A stretch of 64,000 nucleotides of DNA from Dyadobacter psychrotolerans (GTDB taxonomy: Bacteria > Bacteroidota > Bacteroidia > Cytophagales > Spirosomataceae), in the NCBI RefSeq assembly GCF_004349265.1, contig NZ_SMFL01000013.1, positions 62,001 to 126,000 on the forward strand, read 5' to 3'. The position numbers were made by a program, and so were the translations under genes. Below, piece by piece: positions 17,780 to 27,159 of this stretch. A model generated the notes under the pieces. The model was not told the origin of the DNA, did no database searches, and saw nothing but the letters and a program-made list of their open reading frames with translations. How positions within the stretch are numbered: the stretch's first letter is position 1; the number at the start of each line of letters is the position of its first letter.

Positions 17780-18556
17780 ATGGAAAACTGGTTGGCAAAT
17801 AAATCAATAGTAGTTATTGGCGGAACAACGGGCTTAGGATTTTCTGCATCCAAAGCCTTTGTCAGAAATGGCGCCAATGTAGTGGTGGTAGGAAGAAATC
17901 CGGAAAATTGCCTTGTAGCAGAGCTACAATTGGGAAGTACTGCCCGTGCAAAACAGGGAGATGCCACCCATCCTCAAACGGCACTCGATGCAATTCAGCT
18001 TTGTATCCGTGAGTTTGGAAGTTTTGACGGGTTGTATCATGTAGCAGGCGGCAGCGGACAGAAATTTGGAGACGGTCCGCTTCATGAATTGTCATTGCAG
18101 GGATGGAATCAGACGCTGGATCTTAACCTTACTTCATTGATGCTTTCCAACCAGGCTGCCATACGCGCTTTCATGGGCATGAACAAAGGCGGAGCGATTC
18201 TGAATATGAGCTCTGTGGTTGGTTTTTCACCTGCATCCAAACATTTTTCCAATCATGCCTATGCTACGGCAAAATCAGCTGTCATCGGTTTTTCAAAATC
18301 AGTTGCCGCTTCCTATGCTGAGAAAAATATACGGGTAAATGTGCTGGCTCCTTCCATTATCGAGGGACTTGAAGATATTACGGAACAGCAGGAGAAATTT
18401 GCAATTTCCAAACAACCGCTGGACGGAGGAAGATATGGAAAACCTGCTGATCTGGACGGAGCTGCAGTTTATTTTATGTCCGATTATTCTAAATTTACCA
18501 CCGGCCAGGTTCTCACGATTGATGGCGGCTGGGACGTTACCGACGGGCAATCCTGA
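17780..18556 (+). CDS. Short-chain dehydrogenase/reductase (SDR)
   Basis: The 258 residues form a classical SDR. The NAD(P)-binding motif GGTTGLGFSASK is near residues 13-24, the catalytic Ser is in NMSSVVG, and Tyr/Lys are in YATAKSA. The C-terminus reads TGQVLTIDGGW. The substrate cannot be predicted. It is a stand-alone gene between clpX and the PfkB kinase, both on the same strand but each with gaps over 100 bases. Confidence 0.9.
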   Translation: MENWLANKSIVVIGGTTGLGFSASKAFVRNGANVVVVGRNPENCLVAELQLGSTARAKQGDATHPQTALDAIQLCIREFGSFDGLYHVAGGSGQKFGDGPLHELSLQGWNQTLDLNLTSLMLSNQAAIRAFMGMNKGGAILNMSSVVGFSPASKHFSNHAYATAKSAVIGFSKSVAASYAEKNIRVNVLAPSIIEGLEDITEQQEKFAISKQPLDGGRYGKPADLDGAAVYFMSDYSKFTTGQVLTIDGGWDVTDGQS

Positions 18557-18679
18557 CTAAACTGATATCAAGGTTTGTCAAATGGATATACTCCGAATCA
18601 TTTTTTTGAGTTTATTCGCGTAATTTCGTTTATATATTATCCTTTGAAGTTACTCCTGTTCTAACGAATATACATTTAC

Positions 18680-19642
18680 ATGGCTACCGGACCGATTGTA
18701 ACACTGACTATAAATCCTGCACTTGACGAAAGTTCCAGCGTTAACCGCATTGTTCCCGACAACAAACTTCGTTGTGAAACACCAACTTACGAAGCAGGCG
18801 GAGGAGGAATTAATGTTGCTAAGGCCATTCACAGGCTTGGCGGAAATCCAATTGCTATTTTTACGGTTGGCGGACCCACCGGTCAGCGGCTGCATAAGCT
18901 TGTTAAAAGCGAAGGAGTCGAAACCCTGGTGATTGAAACAAAACAATGGACCCGTGAAAACTTTCACATCCTTGAAACCAGTACAGGCTTTCAATATCGC
19001 TTTGGGATGCCGGGAACGGAAATGATGCCAACCGAGGTTCGTTCCATTCTTGAAACCATGGAAGAAATTGATCCAAAACCTTCATACATTATTGCCAGTG
19101 GCAGTTTACCTCCCGGTGTGCCGGAAGATTTTTACGGGCAAATAGCCAAAATCGCCCACAAGCAGGGAGCCAGGTTTATAGCAGATACTTCCGGTGATGC
19201 CTTAAGATTCGCAACTGAAACCGGAGTTTATCTTTTGAAACCGAATATTCTGGAATTAAGCCATCTGGTAGGTGTCGACAAGCTGGAAATGGATGAAGTA
19301 GACGATGCGGCACGTGCACTGATCATCAGAGGACAGTGTGAAGTTGTGGTCGTTTCTATGGGCGCTATGGGTGCTATGCTGGTTACCGAAGATCAGGTCG
19401 AGCACATTCCAGCGCCTCCGGTTCAGCCAAAAAGTACTGTAGGCGCTGGCGACAGTATGGTTGCCGGTATCGTTTGGACATTATCACAGGGAAAATCACT
19501 GCGCGAGGCCGTCCGTATGGGAGTTGCCTGCGGTTCTGCTGCAACCATGAATTCCGGAAGCGAGCTTTTCCGGATGCAGGATGTGAACAGGTTGATGGAC
19601 TGGCTGAACAGATATGGAAAAAGATACTCTGCATCGGTTTAA
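18680..19642 (+). CDS. PfkB-family hexose kinase (6-phosphofructokinase-2/1-phosphofructokinase type)
   Basis: The 320 residues start with VTLTINPALDESS and the glycine-rich GGGGINVAKA, which is characteristic of the PfkB/FruK/LacC subgroup. The C-terminal signature VGAGDSMVAG contains catalytic D258. The enzyme should phosphorylate fructose-6-phosphate, fructose-1-phosphate or tagatose-6-phosphate with ATP. No phosphotransferase genes are near, which favours a PfkB-like 6-phosphofructokinase over FruK, but that is an inference. Confidence 0.9.
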   Translation: MATGPIVTLTINPALDESSSVNRIVPDNKLRCETPTYEAGGGGINVAKAIHRLGGNPIAIFTVGGPTGQRLHKLVKSEGVETLVIETKQWTRENFHILETSTGFQYRFGMPGTEMMPTEVRSILETMEEIDPKPSYIIASGSLPPGVPEDFYGQIAKIAHKQGARFIADTSGDALRFATETGVYLLKPNILELSHLVGVDKLEMDEVDDAARALIIRGQCEVVVVSMGAMGAMLVTEDQVEHIPAPPVQPKSTVGAGDSMVAGIVWTLSQGKSLREAVRMGVACGSAATMNSGSELFRMQDVNRLMDWLNRYGKRYSASV

Positions 19643-19729
19643 ACTCAGTTTTCCTGGTATTCAATCAAAAGGAGTTACGGATTATAGTAAGTTTTCCGGC
19701 GTAAAGTCTTTAAATAAAAAAGACTAACC

Positions 19730-20803
19730 ATGACCGAGAAACCCTCCCGCCGGGAATTTGCGAAAATAGCTTCTGTAACCGCAGCTGCTGTTGCCACCGC
19801 CTTGACTTTCAAGCCGTTTTATATTCTTCATGCCAAACCCAAACCGGATGGGGAGGTAATCGGGCACGGAGCACATAAATACAAGGTACATCAGGGCTGG
19901 GGAAATCTTGATTCTTCAAAGTTTCCGATCAACAATTGTCATGAAATGGTTCAGGACAGCAAGGGCCGGCTGATCATGATTGGAGATGAGGTAAAAAACA
20001 ATATCCTTATTTATGACCGCTCCGGCAAACTGCTTGATAGCTGGGGCCATGAATTTCCCGGTGGGCACGGACTTACCTTGTGGAATGCAAATGGTGAAGA
20101 GTTTTTGTTTATCTGCGATCCTAATTTAGGTAAAGTTTTTAAAACTGATTTAAAAGGAAAGATCCTGCTGACTATTGAACATCCTTCAAAAGTAGGTGCT
20201 TACAAGGAAACAGACGCTTTTAAACCTACCGAAACCGCAATCGGGCCGGACGGAACCATTTATATTGCAGATGGTTACGGTTCACAATGGATTTTGAGGT
20301 ACACGCCAAAAGGGGAATACATTGGAAAATTTGGCGGTCCGGGCGATGAAGATGCTCAGTTTTCTACCGCCCATGGAATCGCGGTGGACTATCGGGATAA
20401 AACAAATCCAACACTGGTGATTACTTCCCGCGTTCATAATGCTTTCAAAAGATTTACCCTGGATGGCAAATATCTCAGTACAATATTTCTACCCGGAGCA
20501 TTTGTCTGCCGACCGGTTTTCGACGGAGATACGATGTACGCCGGTGTATGCTGGTCGAGGCTGCGGTATCTGAACCAGACAAATAACTCAGGTTTTGTAA
20601 CGATTCTTGACAAAAACAACAAGGTAATTTCCAACCCGGGAGGTACCAAACCTGAATACCGCAACGGGGAATTACAATTGATGGTGCAGGAAAAACCTAT
20701 TTTCATGCATTGCCATGATGTTTGTATCGACAATGATAAAAATATCTACGTTTGCCAATGGAACGCTAAGAAAACCTATCCGGTAAAACTGGAAAGAGTT
20801 TAA
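19730..20803 (+). CDS. Tat-exported NHL/6-bladed beta-propeller protein
   Basis: This 357-residue protein has a twin-arginine signal (SRREFAKIASVTAAAVATAL) at residues 6-25. It is followed by blades with NHL-like repeats such as GPDGTIYIADGYGSQWILRY and a closing segment DNDKNIYVCQWN. The Tat signal implies export of a folded protein to the periplasm. Related propellers occur beside sugar or peptidyl-glycine-like enzymes in Bacteroidota, but no specific substrate can be named. It is a single gene ended by a terminator. Confidence 0.85.
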   Translation: MTEKPSRREFAKIASVTAAAVATALTFKPFYILHAKPKPDGEVIGHGAHKYKVHQGWGNLDSSKFPINNCHEMVQDSKGRLIMIGDEVKNNILIYDRSGKLLDSWGHEFPGGHGLTLWNANGEEFLFICDPNLGKVFKTDLKGKILLTIEHPSKVGAYKETDAFKPTETAIGPDGTIYIADGYGSQWILRYTPKGEYIGKFGGPGDEDAQFSTAHGIAVDYRDKTNPTLVITSRVHNAFKRFTLDGKYLSTIFLPGAFVCRPVFDGDTMYAGVCWSRLRYLNQTNNSGFVTILDKNNKVISNPGGTKPEYRNGELQLMVQEKPIFMHCHDVCIDNDKNIYVCQWNAKKTYPVKLERV

Positions 20804-20815
20804 ATATTCTATGCG

Positions 20816-20847
20816 AGACTTATTCGGATCCGGGTAAGTCTTTTTTA
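20816..20847 (+). terminator. Terminator after the beta-propeller gene
   Basis: Arms AGACTTA/TAAGTCT are followed by TTTTTT. It slightly overlaps the end of the convergent membrane-protein gene. Confidence 0.8.
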
Positions 20848-21606
20848 TTTTTTGAGAAGCCTTACGGTAGCCCCATTAATAACCATCGTACTAATCGTAA
20901 GTATAAGGTATGCCCAGCCAATGCTCATAACTGGCAATAACCAAAATACACCTACCAGAAAAGCTACAAAACCATAACCTGCCAAAAGCAATCCATATAA
21001 AATCCGGGCAGCTGCCTGGGGACCTTGTTGTGCATGTGTAAAAACAGCAAGCGTAGAAGTCATAATCGGAAATGGTGTAAGTATACCACTCCATGTCGGG
21101 CCGAGATAATCCGCGGCCTGCGTGAGGATCACTACAAAAAATGTAGCGACCAGCATTCTTAACGGAATGTCGTAAACAGGCTGTTTTTTAGATTCGGTTT
21201 TCTTTTCTGATTTAGGAAAAATATAGAGAACCCCGGTTAGCACGATCAGATTTAATACAATAGCTGCAGATATTGAAACTGTCCTTCCCAGCGAAGCCAG
21301 CGCAACAATAAAGAATGCCAGGTAACTGATCAAAACGCTTGGCAGCCAGGCAAGCCTTGTAGAGGAGATTGCATAAACCAATGCAAAAAATATGGTCCCG
21401 ATTGAGCCCAGCAGAGCAGAAGGAATTGTTGAAACAGCAAATGGTGCGCCATGCTCGATGGCTATAAAAAACGAAATCGGTCCTGCGATCCAGGGAAAGC
21501 CCCCAATAAACCCTCCAAAGCCCTCACCCCACTTTCTGACTGCCATGGTCACGCCGGCAATCAATGGCGGCATCAATAAAATTTTGGTAATTAAAAGGTA
21601 AGACAA
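20845..21606 (-). CDS. Multi-pass inner-membrane protein of unknown function
   Basis: The 253 residues are strongly hydrophobic, with about eight predicted membrane helices and one charged cytoplasmic loop (PKSEKKTESKKQ, around 150-165). I do not recognise the family with certainty; it has the look of a small GlpM-like or permease-like protein. It is divergent from the zinc-regulated TonB receptor gene. A candidate promoter on its strand (TAAATTTG, 21632-21639) lies about 55 bases from the Zur-type operator, so zinc control is possible but not shown. Confidence 0.75.
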   Translation of the reverse strand: MSYLLITKILLMPPLIAGVTMAVRKWGEGFGGFIGGFPWIAGPISFFIAIEHGAPFAVSTIPSALLGSIGTIFFALVYAISSTRLAWLPSVLISYLAFFIVALASLGRTVSISAAIVLNLIVLTGVLYIFPKSEKKTESKKQPVYDIPLRMLVATFFVVILTQAADYLGPTWSGILTPFPIMTSTLAVFTHAQQGPQAAARILYGLLLAGYGFVAFLVGVFWLLPVMSIGWAYLILTISTMVINGATVRLLKK

Positions 21607-21689
21607 GTCAGCAGAATCGAAAAGTGAACTGCAAATTTACCAGAAGGCACGGAAACTTGGTAAAACAACGAAAATTCTTCGAAAATAAC

Positions 21690-21721
21690 TTTGCAACAAA
21701 GTTGCACATAATGTATTTTTG
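21690..21721 (+). promoter_or_regulatory. Promoter of the TonB receptor operon (TTTG-N20-TATTTTTG)
   Basis: TTTG at 21690-21693 and TATTTTTG at 21714-21721 fit the Bacteroidota consensus with a 20-base spacer. A Zur-type palindrome covers the -33 end. The leader is about 95 bases. Confidence 0.75.
21692..21706. promoter_or_regulatory. Zur-type operator 1
   Basis: TGCAACAAAGTTGCA is a perfect 6-3-6 palindrome overlapping the -33 element. The same half-sites occur at 25345-25359 before the MerC-like gene. A second partial site, GCAACGTTGT, follows at the -7 element. Confidence 0.7.
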
Positions 21722-21821
21722 CAACGTTGTAACAAGAATGAGTTTGCTTCTTCTTACTACCTTAAAGAATTCGCACAGTACAATGGCTTCGCAAATTTGG
21801 TAGCCGGACTTAATCGATCCA

Positions 21822-24143
21822 ATGATAAAAATAGTCTTCGTCTTTTTTCTGTCAATTCTCGGCTCATTCACATATGCACAGAATCCGTCCTGTGCCTGTT
21901 TTATAAAAGGTGTGGTACGGGATCAGCATTCCGGATTGCCTATCGTTGGAGCAACGGTACTGATTGTTGGCCAGAACAATGGCGTTTTCACCGATCAGCA
22001 GGGCAAATATCAGTTCAACAATCTTTGTCCGGGAGCACATGAAATTGAATGCCGTATTGTTGGCTACAACCCTTTTAGACAAAAACTGGATTTAACAGCC
22101 GGGCATGAAGAAAATTTTACTCTGCAGGAAAGTGAAGTTCATTTAAAAGATGTGGAAATCACGGCACATCGTACCGACGCACCTTCGTCGCAGCCGCTGA
22201 CTACTTTATCGGGAACTGAACTATTTCAGACCAGAGGTGAAAATCTTGCAGAAAGCCTGAAAAGCCTTACAGGAGTAACCGCCTTACAAACAGGGTCTTC
22301 CATTTCGAAGCCTGTTATTCATGGCATGCACAGCAACCGCGTTTTGATCATGAATAACGGTGTACGGCAGGAAGGTCAGCAATGGGGTTCCGAACATGCA
22401 CCAGAAATTGACCCGTTTGTTGCAACCCGTTTATCTGTTGTAAAAGGAGCGGCTGGCGTACGATACGGTTCCGACGCAATCGGAGGTGTGATCCTGGTGG
22501 AGCCGGAAGAACTCCCTTTTGATAAAACACTGAGCGGAGAAGTAAACCTTGTCGGCTTTTCCAATGGCAGACAGGGAGTCGCGTCGGGAACGTTGCAGGG
22601 TAGAGTTAAAGGTTTCACAGGTTTTGGATGGCGGGCACAGGGCACAATCAAAAGAGGCGGTAACATCCGGACACCAAACTACTTTTTAGATAATACAGGT
22701 CTCAGTGAAAAAAACTTTTCGCTTTCAGCAGGCTACCGCCATAAAGGATTTGGTTTAGATATTTTTTACAGCCGATTTGATACACAAATTGGTATCTTTT
22801 CCGGCTCTCACATCGGCAGCGTAACCGATTTGCTGGCTGTTATTAAAAACGGAGAACCGCTGGTTAAATCCGGATTCAGTTATAACATAGGTCGTCCAAA
22901 CCAGAATGTGACACATAACCTGATCAAAGCGGAAGCGCATTATCACTTCGATGACGGTAACCGGATCCAATGGACGATAGCCCAGCAACTAAACGACCGT
23001 AATGAATTTGATTTACATCGTCCCAGAAATGACTCGATAGCGACCCTTAACCATCCTGAGCTTACTTTTAAACTTAATACGCTGACCAACGACGTCGTAT
23101 GGGATCACAAACCAATCGCTCAGAAAATTACCGGTCAGGTTGGAATCAGCAGTTTGTACCAATACAATTTGATGAGCGGAAGACCTTTGATTCCTAACTT
23201 CAACCAGTTTAACATCGGGATCTTTTGGATTGAAAGATATATTAAAAATAACTGGGAATTTGAAGCAGGCGCAAGGTATGACTACCGGACATTGAGCACA
23301 CACAGGATTGTTAATCGGGTAAAAGTTTCTAACGATTTTACGTTTTCTAACTTCTCGGGAACGTTTGGGGCTACCAAAAATATATCCCGGCAGCTTTCCG
23401 CCCGCCTCAACGTTGGTACTGCATGGAGAGCGCCAAATGTCAGCGAGCTTTTTAGTGACGGCGTCCACCACGGAGCTGCCGCCTTTGAAAAGGGCGATTC
23501 AACTTTATTGCAGGAAAAAGCGATCAACACGGTGGGAAGTATTAAGTATTCCTCCGAAAAACTTACCATTGAGCTGGGCGGATACTACAACTATATCGCA
23601 GATTATATTTATCTAAAACCTCAGCCCGAACCTATTTTAACGATCCGGGGCGCGTTCCCTTATTTCAAATATACCCAAACTGATGCAATTTTTAAAGGAA
23701 TTGATTTATCTGTTGGATGGGAAATTATCAAAAATTTTACGCTTACAAGTAAACTGAGCTACCTGCGGGTATATGACAAACGTAACGATGGCTACCTGGT
23801 TATGATCCCGCCAAACCGGCTGGACAACCAGTTCAAATATGAATTCCCGAGTTTCGGAAAATGGCAAAAAGTTTCTGTTTCCGCAGGAAATTTACTCGTA
23901 GCCCGGCAAAAAAGGGTACCTGCAAACAGCGATTTTTCTCCGCCGCCACCGGCTTACTCGCTTTGGAATATTCAGGCAGGTGGAAGTATCCCAATCTCTA
24001 AAAAGAATGAACTGGAAATTAACGTCTCTGTTCAAAATCTTTTCAATACAGCTTACAGAGACTACCTGAACAGATTTCGTTATTACTCCGATGATATGGG
24101 CAGGCAGGCTTCGCTTAGGCTGAAATGGAAGTTTGGCGTTTAA
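21822..24143 (+). CDS. TonB-dependent outer-membrane receptor, probably for zinc or a zinc chelate
   Basis: This 773-residue protein has a signal peptide (about 1-20), a carboxypeptidase-like beta-sandwich (about 28-110), a plug domain (about 120-225) and a 22-strand barrel ending in the usual aromatic C-terminus (LRLKWKFGV). It imports a ligand across the outer membrane using TonB energy. The Zur-type palindrome over its promoter and the linked zur and merC-like genes argue for zinc. Copper or another metal would be the alternative. A lipoprotein gene follows 34 bases later in the same operon. Confidence 0.88.
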   Translation: MIKIVFVFFLSILGSFTYAQNPSCACFIKGVVRDQHSGLPIVGATVLIVGQNNGVFTDQQGKYQFNNLCPGAHEIECRIVGYNPFRQKLDLTAGHEENFTLQESEVHLKDVEITAHRTDAPSSQPLTTLSGTELFQTRGENLAESLKSLTGVTALQTGSSISKPVIHGMHSNRVLIMNNGVRQEGQQWGSEHAPEIDPFVATRLSVVKGAAGVRYGSDAIGGVILVEPEELPFDKTLSGEVNLVGFSNGRQGVASGTLQGRVKGFTGFGWRAQGTIKRGGNIRTPNYFLDNTGLSEKNFSLSAGYRHKGFGLDIFYSRFDTQIGIFSGSHIGSVTDLLAVIKNGEPLVKSGFSYNIGRPNQNVTHNLIKAEAHYHFDDGNRIQWTIAQQLNDRNEFDLHRPRNDSIATLNHPELTFKLNTLTNDVVWDHKPIAQKITGQVGISSLYQYNLMSGRPLIPNFNQFNIGIFWIERYIKNNWEFEAGARYDYRTLSTHRIVNRVKVSNDFTFSNFSGTFGATKNISRQLSARLNVGTAWRAPNVSELFSDGVHHGAAAFEKGDSTLLQEKAINTVGSIKYSSEKLTIELGGYYNYIADYIYLKPQPEPILTIRGAFPYFKYTQTDAIFKGIDLSVGWEIIKNFTLTSKLSYLRVYDKRNDGYLVMIPPNRLDNQFKYEFPSFGKWQKVSVSAGNLLVARQKRVPANSDFSPPPPAYSLWNIQAGGSIPISKKNELEINVSVQNLFNTAYRDYLNRFRYYSDDMGRQASLRLKWKFGV

Positions 24144-24177
24144 ATTTAATTTTCACTTTTAATAAAATACGTTGCGC

Positions 24178-24732
24178 ATGAAAATGAATCGTAAAATAAT
24201 CTGGATGCTGCTTTTTGGGGTAGCTACTTTATTTACTCAATGCAAAGACTCAGGAGCAGTAGTAGAGCCTGATGATGAAAATGAACTGATTACTTCCGTA
24301 ACACTAAAATTTGCAGAGCAGGGAACGACAAACGTCAGTACTTTCTCTTATAAAGACGCAGATGGTGAAGGAGGAAATGCTCCGACTAAATTTGATACAA
24401 TCACTTTAAAACCTAATGCGACCTATACGCTTACGATTGAGTTGCTGGATGAAAGCAAATCACCCGTACAGGATATCACAAAAGAGGTAGCTGAGGAGTC
24501 GGACGAGCATTTATTTGTGTACACAGCAACCCCTGCGTCCCTCCTTACTTACACTTATGGCGACAAGGATGTCAACAATTTTGCTATTGGCCTTACAGGA
24601 AAAGCAGTTACAGGAGTAGCAGGAACAGGAAAGCTAAAAATCCAGCTTCGCCATCAGCCCGGTTCTAAAAACGGAACAGCATCACCAGGAAGTGACGATG
24701 TAAATCTTGATTTTGATTTGAAAATACAATAG
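24178..24732 (+). CDS. Lipoprotein linked to the metal receptor
   Basis: About 184 residues from the ATG at 24178. A TTG six bases earlier is less likely. The signal peptide ends in a lipobox (LFTQC), so it is a surface or periplasmic lipoprotein. The mature part is an acidic, beta-rich domain containing TITLKPNATYTLTIEL and a C-terminal LDFDLKIQ. It lies in the operon of the TonB receptor and ends at a strong terminator. It may help capture the ligand or couple to the receptor. Small lipoproteins of this kind often accompany metal TonB receptors in Bacteroidota, but this family has no assigned function that I know. Confidence 0.8.
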   Translation: MKMNRKIIWMLLFGVATLFTQCKDSGAVVEPDDENELITSVTLKFAEQGTTNVSTFSYKDADGEGGNAPTKFDTITLKPNATYTLTIELLDESKSPVQDITKEVAEESDEHLFVYTATPASLLTYTYGDKDVNNFAIGLTGKAVTGVAGTGKLKIQLRHQPGSKNGTASPGSDDVNLDFDLKIQ

Positions 24733-24744
24733 TCAAAAACACAG

Positions 24745-24794
24745 GGAGAGACTCTTAAAAGTTATTAAACCCCTTGCGAGTCTCTCCTTTTTTT
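24745..24794. terminator. Bidirectional terminator between lipoprotein and zur
   Basis: Arms GGAGAGACTC and GAGTCTCTCC are followed by TTTTTTT. The hairpin touches the end of the convergent zur gene. Confidence 0.85.
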
Positions 24795-25218
24795 AATTAT
24801 TGCATTTGGGGCAGGTACCCTGGATAAGCAGATTAAAATTTTCGGGCTTGTAGCCTTGCGGCAACTGAACCGCCGGAATGTGCAGATTTTCCAGACAATT
24901 GGTTTCTCCGCATGCATTACATTTAAAGTGTATGTGATCGTGCTGGTGTTTCTCTTCTGAGCAGTTGTTCGAACACAATGCATAACGCATTCCTTCATCG
25001 TCCAGAACTTTGTGAATAATTCCTTTTTCAAGAAAAGTTTTCAAAGTCCTGTAAATCGTAACGCGGTCATAATTTTCACCCAAAGCCCCTTCAAGATCGC
25101 CGTGGGATAATGCATTTTTTTTATTTATAAAAGCAGAAAGTACATCTTCCCGGCAGGTGGTTGTCCGAAGATGATGTCCTTTTAGTGTTTCTCTTAATTG
25201 CTCCATTATTTCCAACAA
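24793..25218 (-). CDS. zur: Fur-family zinc uptake regulator (Zur-like)
   Basis: The 141 residues form a winged-helix domain (about 15-85, with YDRVTIYRTLKTFLEKGIIHK), a His-rich hinge (EEKHQHDHIHF) and two Cys pairs (CNACGETNC and CPKC). It differs clearly from the Fur-type protein at 9891. The assignment to zinc rests on context: two genes beside it, a TonB receptor and a MerC-like protein, carry the same TGCAAC-N3-GTTGCA palindrome at their promoters. It is divergent from the MerC-like gene, so one intergenic operator may control both. Confidence 0.85.
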   Translation of the reverse strand: MLEIMEQLRETLKGHHLRTTTCREDVLSAFINKKNALSHGDLEGALGENYDRVTIYRTLKTFLEKGIIHKVLDDEGMRYALCSNNCSEEKHQHDHIHFKCNACGETNCLENLHIPAVQLPQGYKPENFNLLIQGTCPKCNN

Positions 25219-25344
25219 TTTTAACTGGTTGTCAGGTCTCAGATAATAAGTAAACCTTTCCTGCCAAAGTTAAGTTCTTAGTTTGGTAAAATCCAGTGTT
25301 ACAATTATCTGTCTATTAAATATAAAATTAATCAAACAAATCTA

Positions 25345-25359
25345 TGCAACAGCGTTGCA
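25345..25359. promoter_or_regulatory. Zur-type operator 2
   Basis: TGCAACAGCGTTGCA has half-sites identical to operator 1 and lies in the zur/merC-like intergenic region. A TTTTTGCAACGTT element follows 20 bases on, as it does at the first promoter. Confidence 0.7.
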
Positions 25360-25385
25360 AATGATTATAAATAGGCCTATTTTTG
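25355..25385 (+). promoter_or_regulatory. Promoter of the MerC-like gene (TTG-N20-TATTTTTG)
   Basis: TTG at 25355-25357 lies inside the operator, and TATTTTTG is at 25378-25385. The predicted leader is only about 13 bases, so translation starts almost at the 5' end. Confidence 0.65.
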
Positions 25386-25404
25386 CAACGTTATTGTATT
25401 TAAT

Positions 25405-25800
25405 ATGAAAGCGACACACTCACACGGCAAAGCCGATTATATAGGAATATTAGGTTCAGTACTTTGTATTATACATTGTCTGCTTGTACCTGCGCTGGCT
25501 TTTGGCTCAACTCTAGGCCATAAACCGCATGCGCACATCGGTTTAGTATCCCTTGATTACCTTTTTATTCTGATTAACGGGGCGGCTGTTTATTACGCAA
25601 CACGTGAGCATAAATCTTTATTACTTCGTATTCTTCTTTGGGGGGCACTTACAATTTTCGCCGTATCTCTGATTTTTGAAGGAAAGGCACCATTGTTCAC
25701 GATACTTGGCTATGTTGGTTCTGCTCTTTTAATTGTTGGCCACCTGATTAATATCTACATCTGCCAGATTGCGCCCCGTATGAAATACCGTGTTTTCTGA
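25405..25800 (+). CDS. MerC-domain membrane protein
   Basis: The 131 residues contain four predicted membrane helices. A His-rich N-terminus (THSHGK) is followed by the MerC-like motif CIIHCLLVPAL near 25-35, where the two Cys could bind metal in the membrane. MerC proteins carry mercury in classic operons. In Bacteroidota, MerC-like genes next to zur suggest zinc transport. The Zur-type operator over the promoter supports zinc-repressed expression. The function is inferred from context. Confidence 0.85.
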   Translation: MKATHSHGKADYIGILGSVLCIIHCLLVPALAFGSTLGHKPHAHIGLVSLDYLFILINGAAVYYATREHKSLLLRILLWGALTIFAVSLIFEGKAPLFTILGYVGSALLIVGHLINIYICQIAPRMKYRVF

Positions 25801-25805
25801 TTTGG

Positions 25806-27056
25806 TTACTTATCGTACTGTACTTCAAATCTCTCCAAATCCGGTCGTGCTGTGTGCTTCCGGTTTATTTCATATTCAAAAATTGTCTTTCCTAAATTTG
25901 CCATAAACGGTAACCCAACGGTCTCGTAATCATACTTATTATCGTTGATTATCTCATCTTCATTAGCATAAATTACAGCTGTAAGCATAAATTCAATGCC
26001 TTTTTCGAAATCGGCCACGTATGCGTTATCCAAAATATAGCCATATGCATCCCCTGATTTATTAAATAAACGAATATGCCTTGGTAAACGCGTTTTGGTA
26101 GCGCCAAAGATCAGGAACTTCACATATCCATCGTAATAATCATCGGTATAGTTTGCAGGAAAGCTGGTCTCCACAGGAAACTGCGACATGTATCTGTAAA
26201 TGAAGGTATAATCGTCTTTCGTGAGATTAAACCTTTGCTCCACCGGAACCTGATCAGGAAAGTAAATGGCTTTTATTAATTTATGTTGTTCCTCCAGCGG
26301 AAAGAAATTTTTCTCAGTAAAATCAAAAGGTTTCTGGACCAACCTACCATCATTCAAAAAACCTTTACCCTGCAAAACAGGCGTTGGAGAAAAGTATGTT
26401 TTCGCCGAATAACGTGCCGGCTGTTCGTAAACCACCTTTCCATCCTTTTCAAACTTAACCGGATTGGTATACCGGTTATTCTCAGATCCTATGGGTGACT
26501 CCAGACGATGCGTAATCCTTGTATTTAAATATCCTTTTTGATGCAGCATCTCATTGAATTCTTCCTGACCAATAAATTCATATAATCTGTTAAAAGCATC
26601 ATTATCGCTGGCAAGCAGAATTTTTCTGACATAATGGGCCACAGATGGTAAGCCATTTTCAGAAGTTGTATCACTATTTACACCGGTTTGTTCCGGCCGG
26701 GCAGCCCCGGTTAACATCGTTGTATTTTTGTCAATACCGAGTTTATTAAGCTTTTCGAAAGCCAAAACAACAGCTGCAAGTTTTACAGTACTTGCAGGAT
26801 AAAAATAGTCGGCATTGTTAACGTGGTATCCATAAGTTTTAAAGTGCGGTTCGTTTTTCTGATTGCGGTCGATTCGTGTATAAAGAATCTGAATCTTGTA
26901 TTTATCCGGTTCTTTCAGTATCTGAGAAAACCTTTCCGGATGTTTTTTTAGTAGTTTTTCAATAAAAGAATCCGTCTGAAATTGTGCGAAAGCCGGTAAA
27001 GAAAACACACCGATGAACAAGTGGATAAGTAGCTTATGAACACTAAATTTAATCAT
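25806..27056 (-). CDS. Exported serine hydrolase (beta-lactamase/penicillin-binding fold)
   Basis: The 416 residues carry an N-terminal signal peptide (about 1-25, ending PAFAQ). The active-site tetrad S89-T-V-K92 follows YPA, a typical class A beta-lactamase/transpeptidase nucleophile. A YxN-type or SDN motif (LLASDNDAFNRL) follows around 150. It may cleave beta-lactams or act on peptidoglycan or peptides. It is longer than a class A enzyme and contains an inserted region at 190-290. The stop codon lies 5 bases from the convergent MerC-like gene. Confidence 0.85.
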   Translation of the reverse strand: MIKFSVHKLLIHLFIGVFSLPAFAQFQTDSFIEKLLKKHPERFSQILKEPDKYKIQILYTRIDRNQKNEPHFKTYGYHVNNADYFYPASTVKLAAVVLAFEKLNKLGIDKNTTMLTGAARPEQTGVNSDTTSENGLPSVAHYVRKILLASDNDAFNRLYEFIGQEEFNEMLHQKGYLNTRITHRLESPIGSENNRYTNPVKFEKDGKVVYEQPARYSAKTYFSPTPVLQGKGFLNDGRLVQKPFDFTEKNFFPLEEQHKLIKAIYFPDQVPVEQRFNLTKDDYTFIYRYMSQFPVETSFPANYTDDYYDGYVKFLIFGATKTRLPRHIRLFNKSGDAYGYILDNAYVADFEKGIEFMLTAVIYANEDEIINDNKYDYETVGLPFMANLGKTIFEYEINRKHTARPDLERFEVQYDK

Positions 27057-27159
27057 GGATAATCGGGAGCACGTATAAAACGAAGATACAATAATTTATT
27101 TTAAAGGTCGATTTGAATTATATTTTACTGACCGCAGCCTTTACATATTAACTATAACT

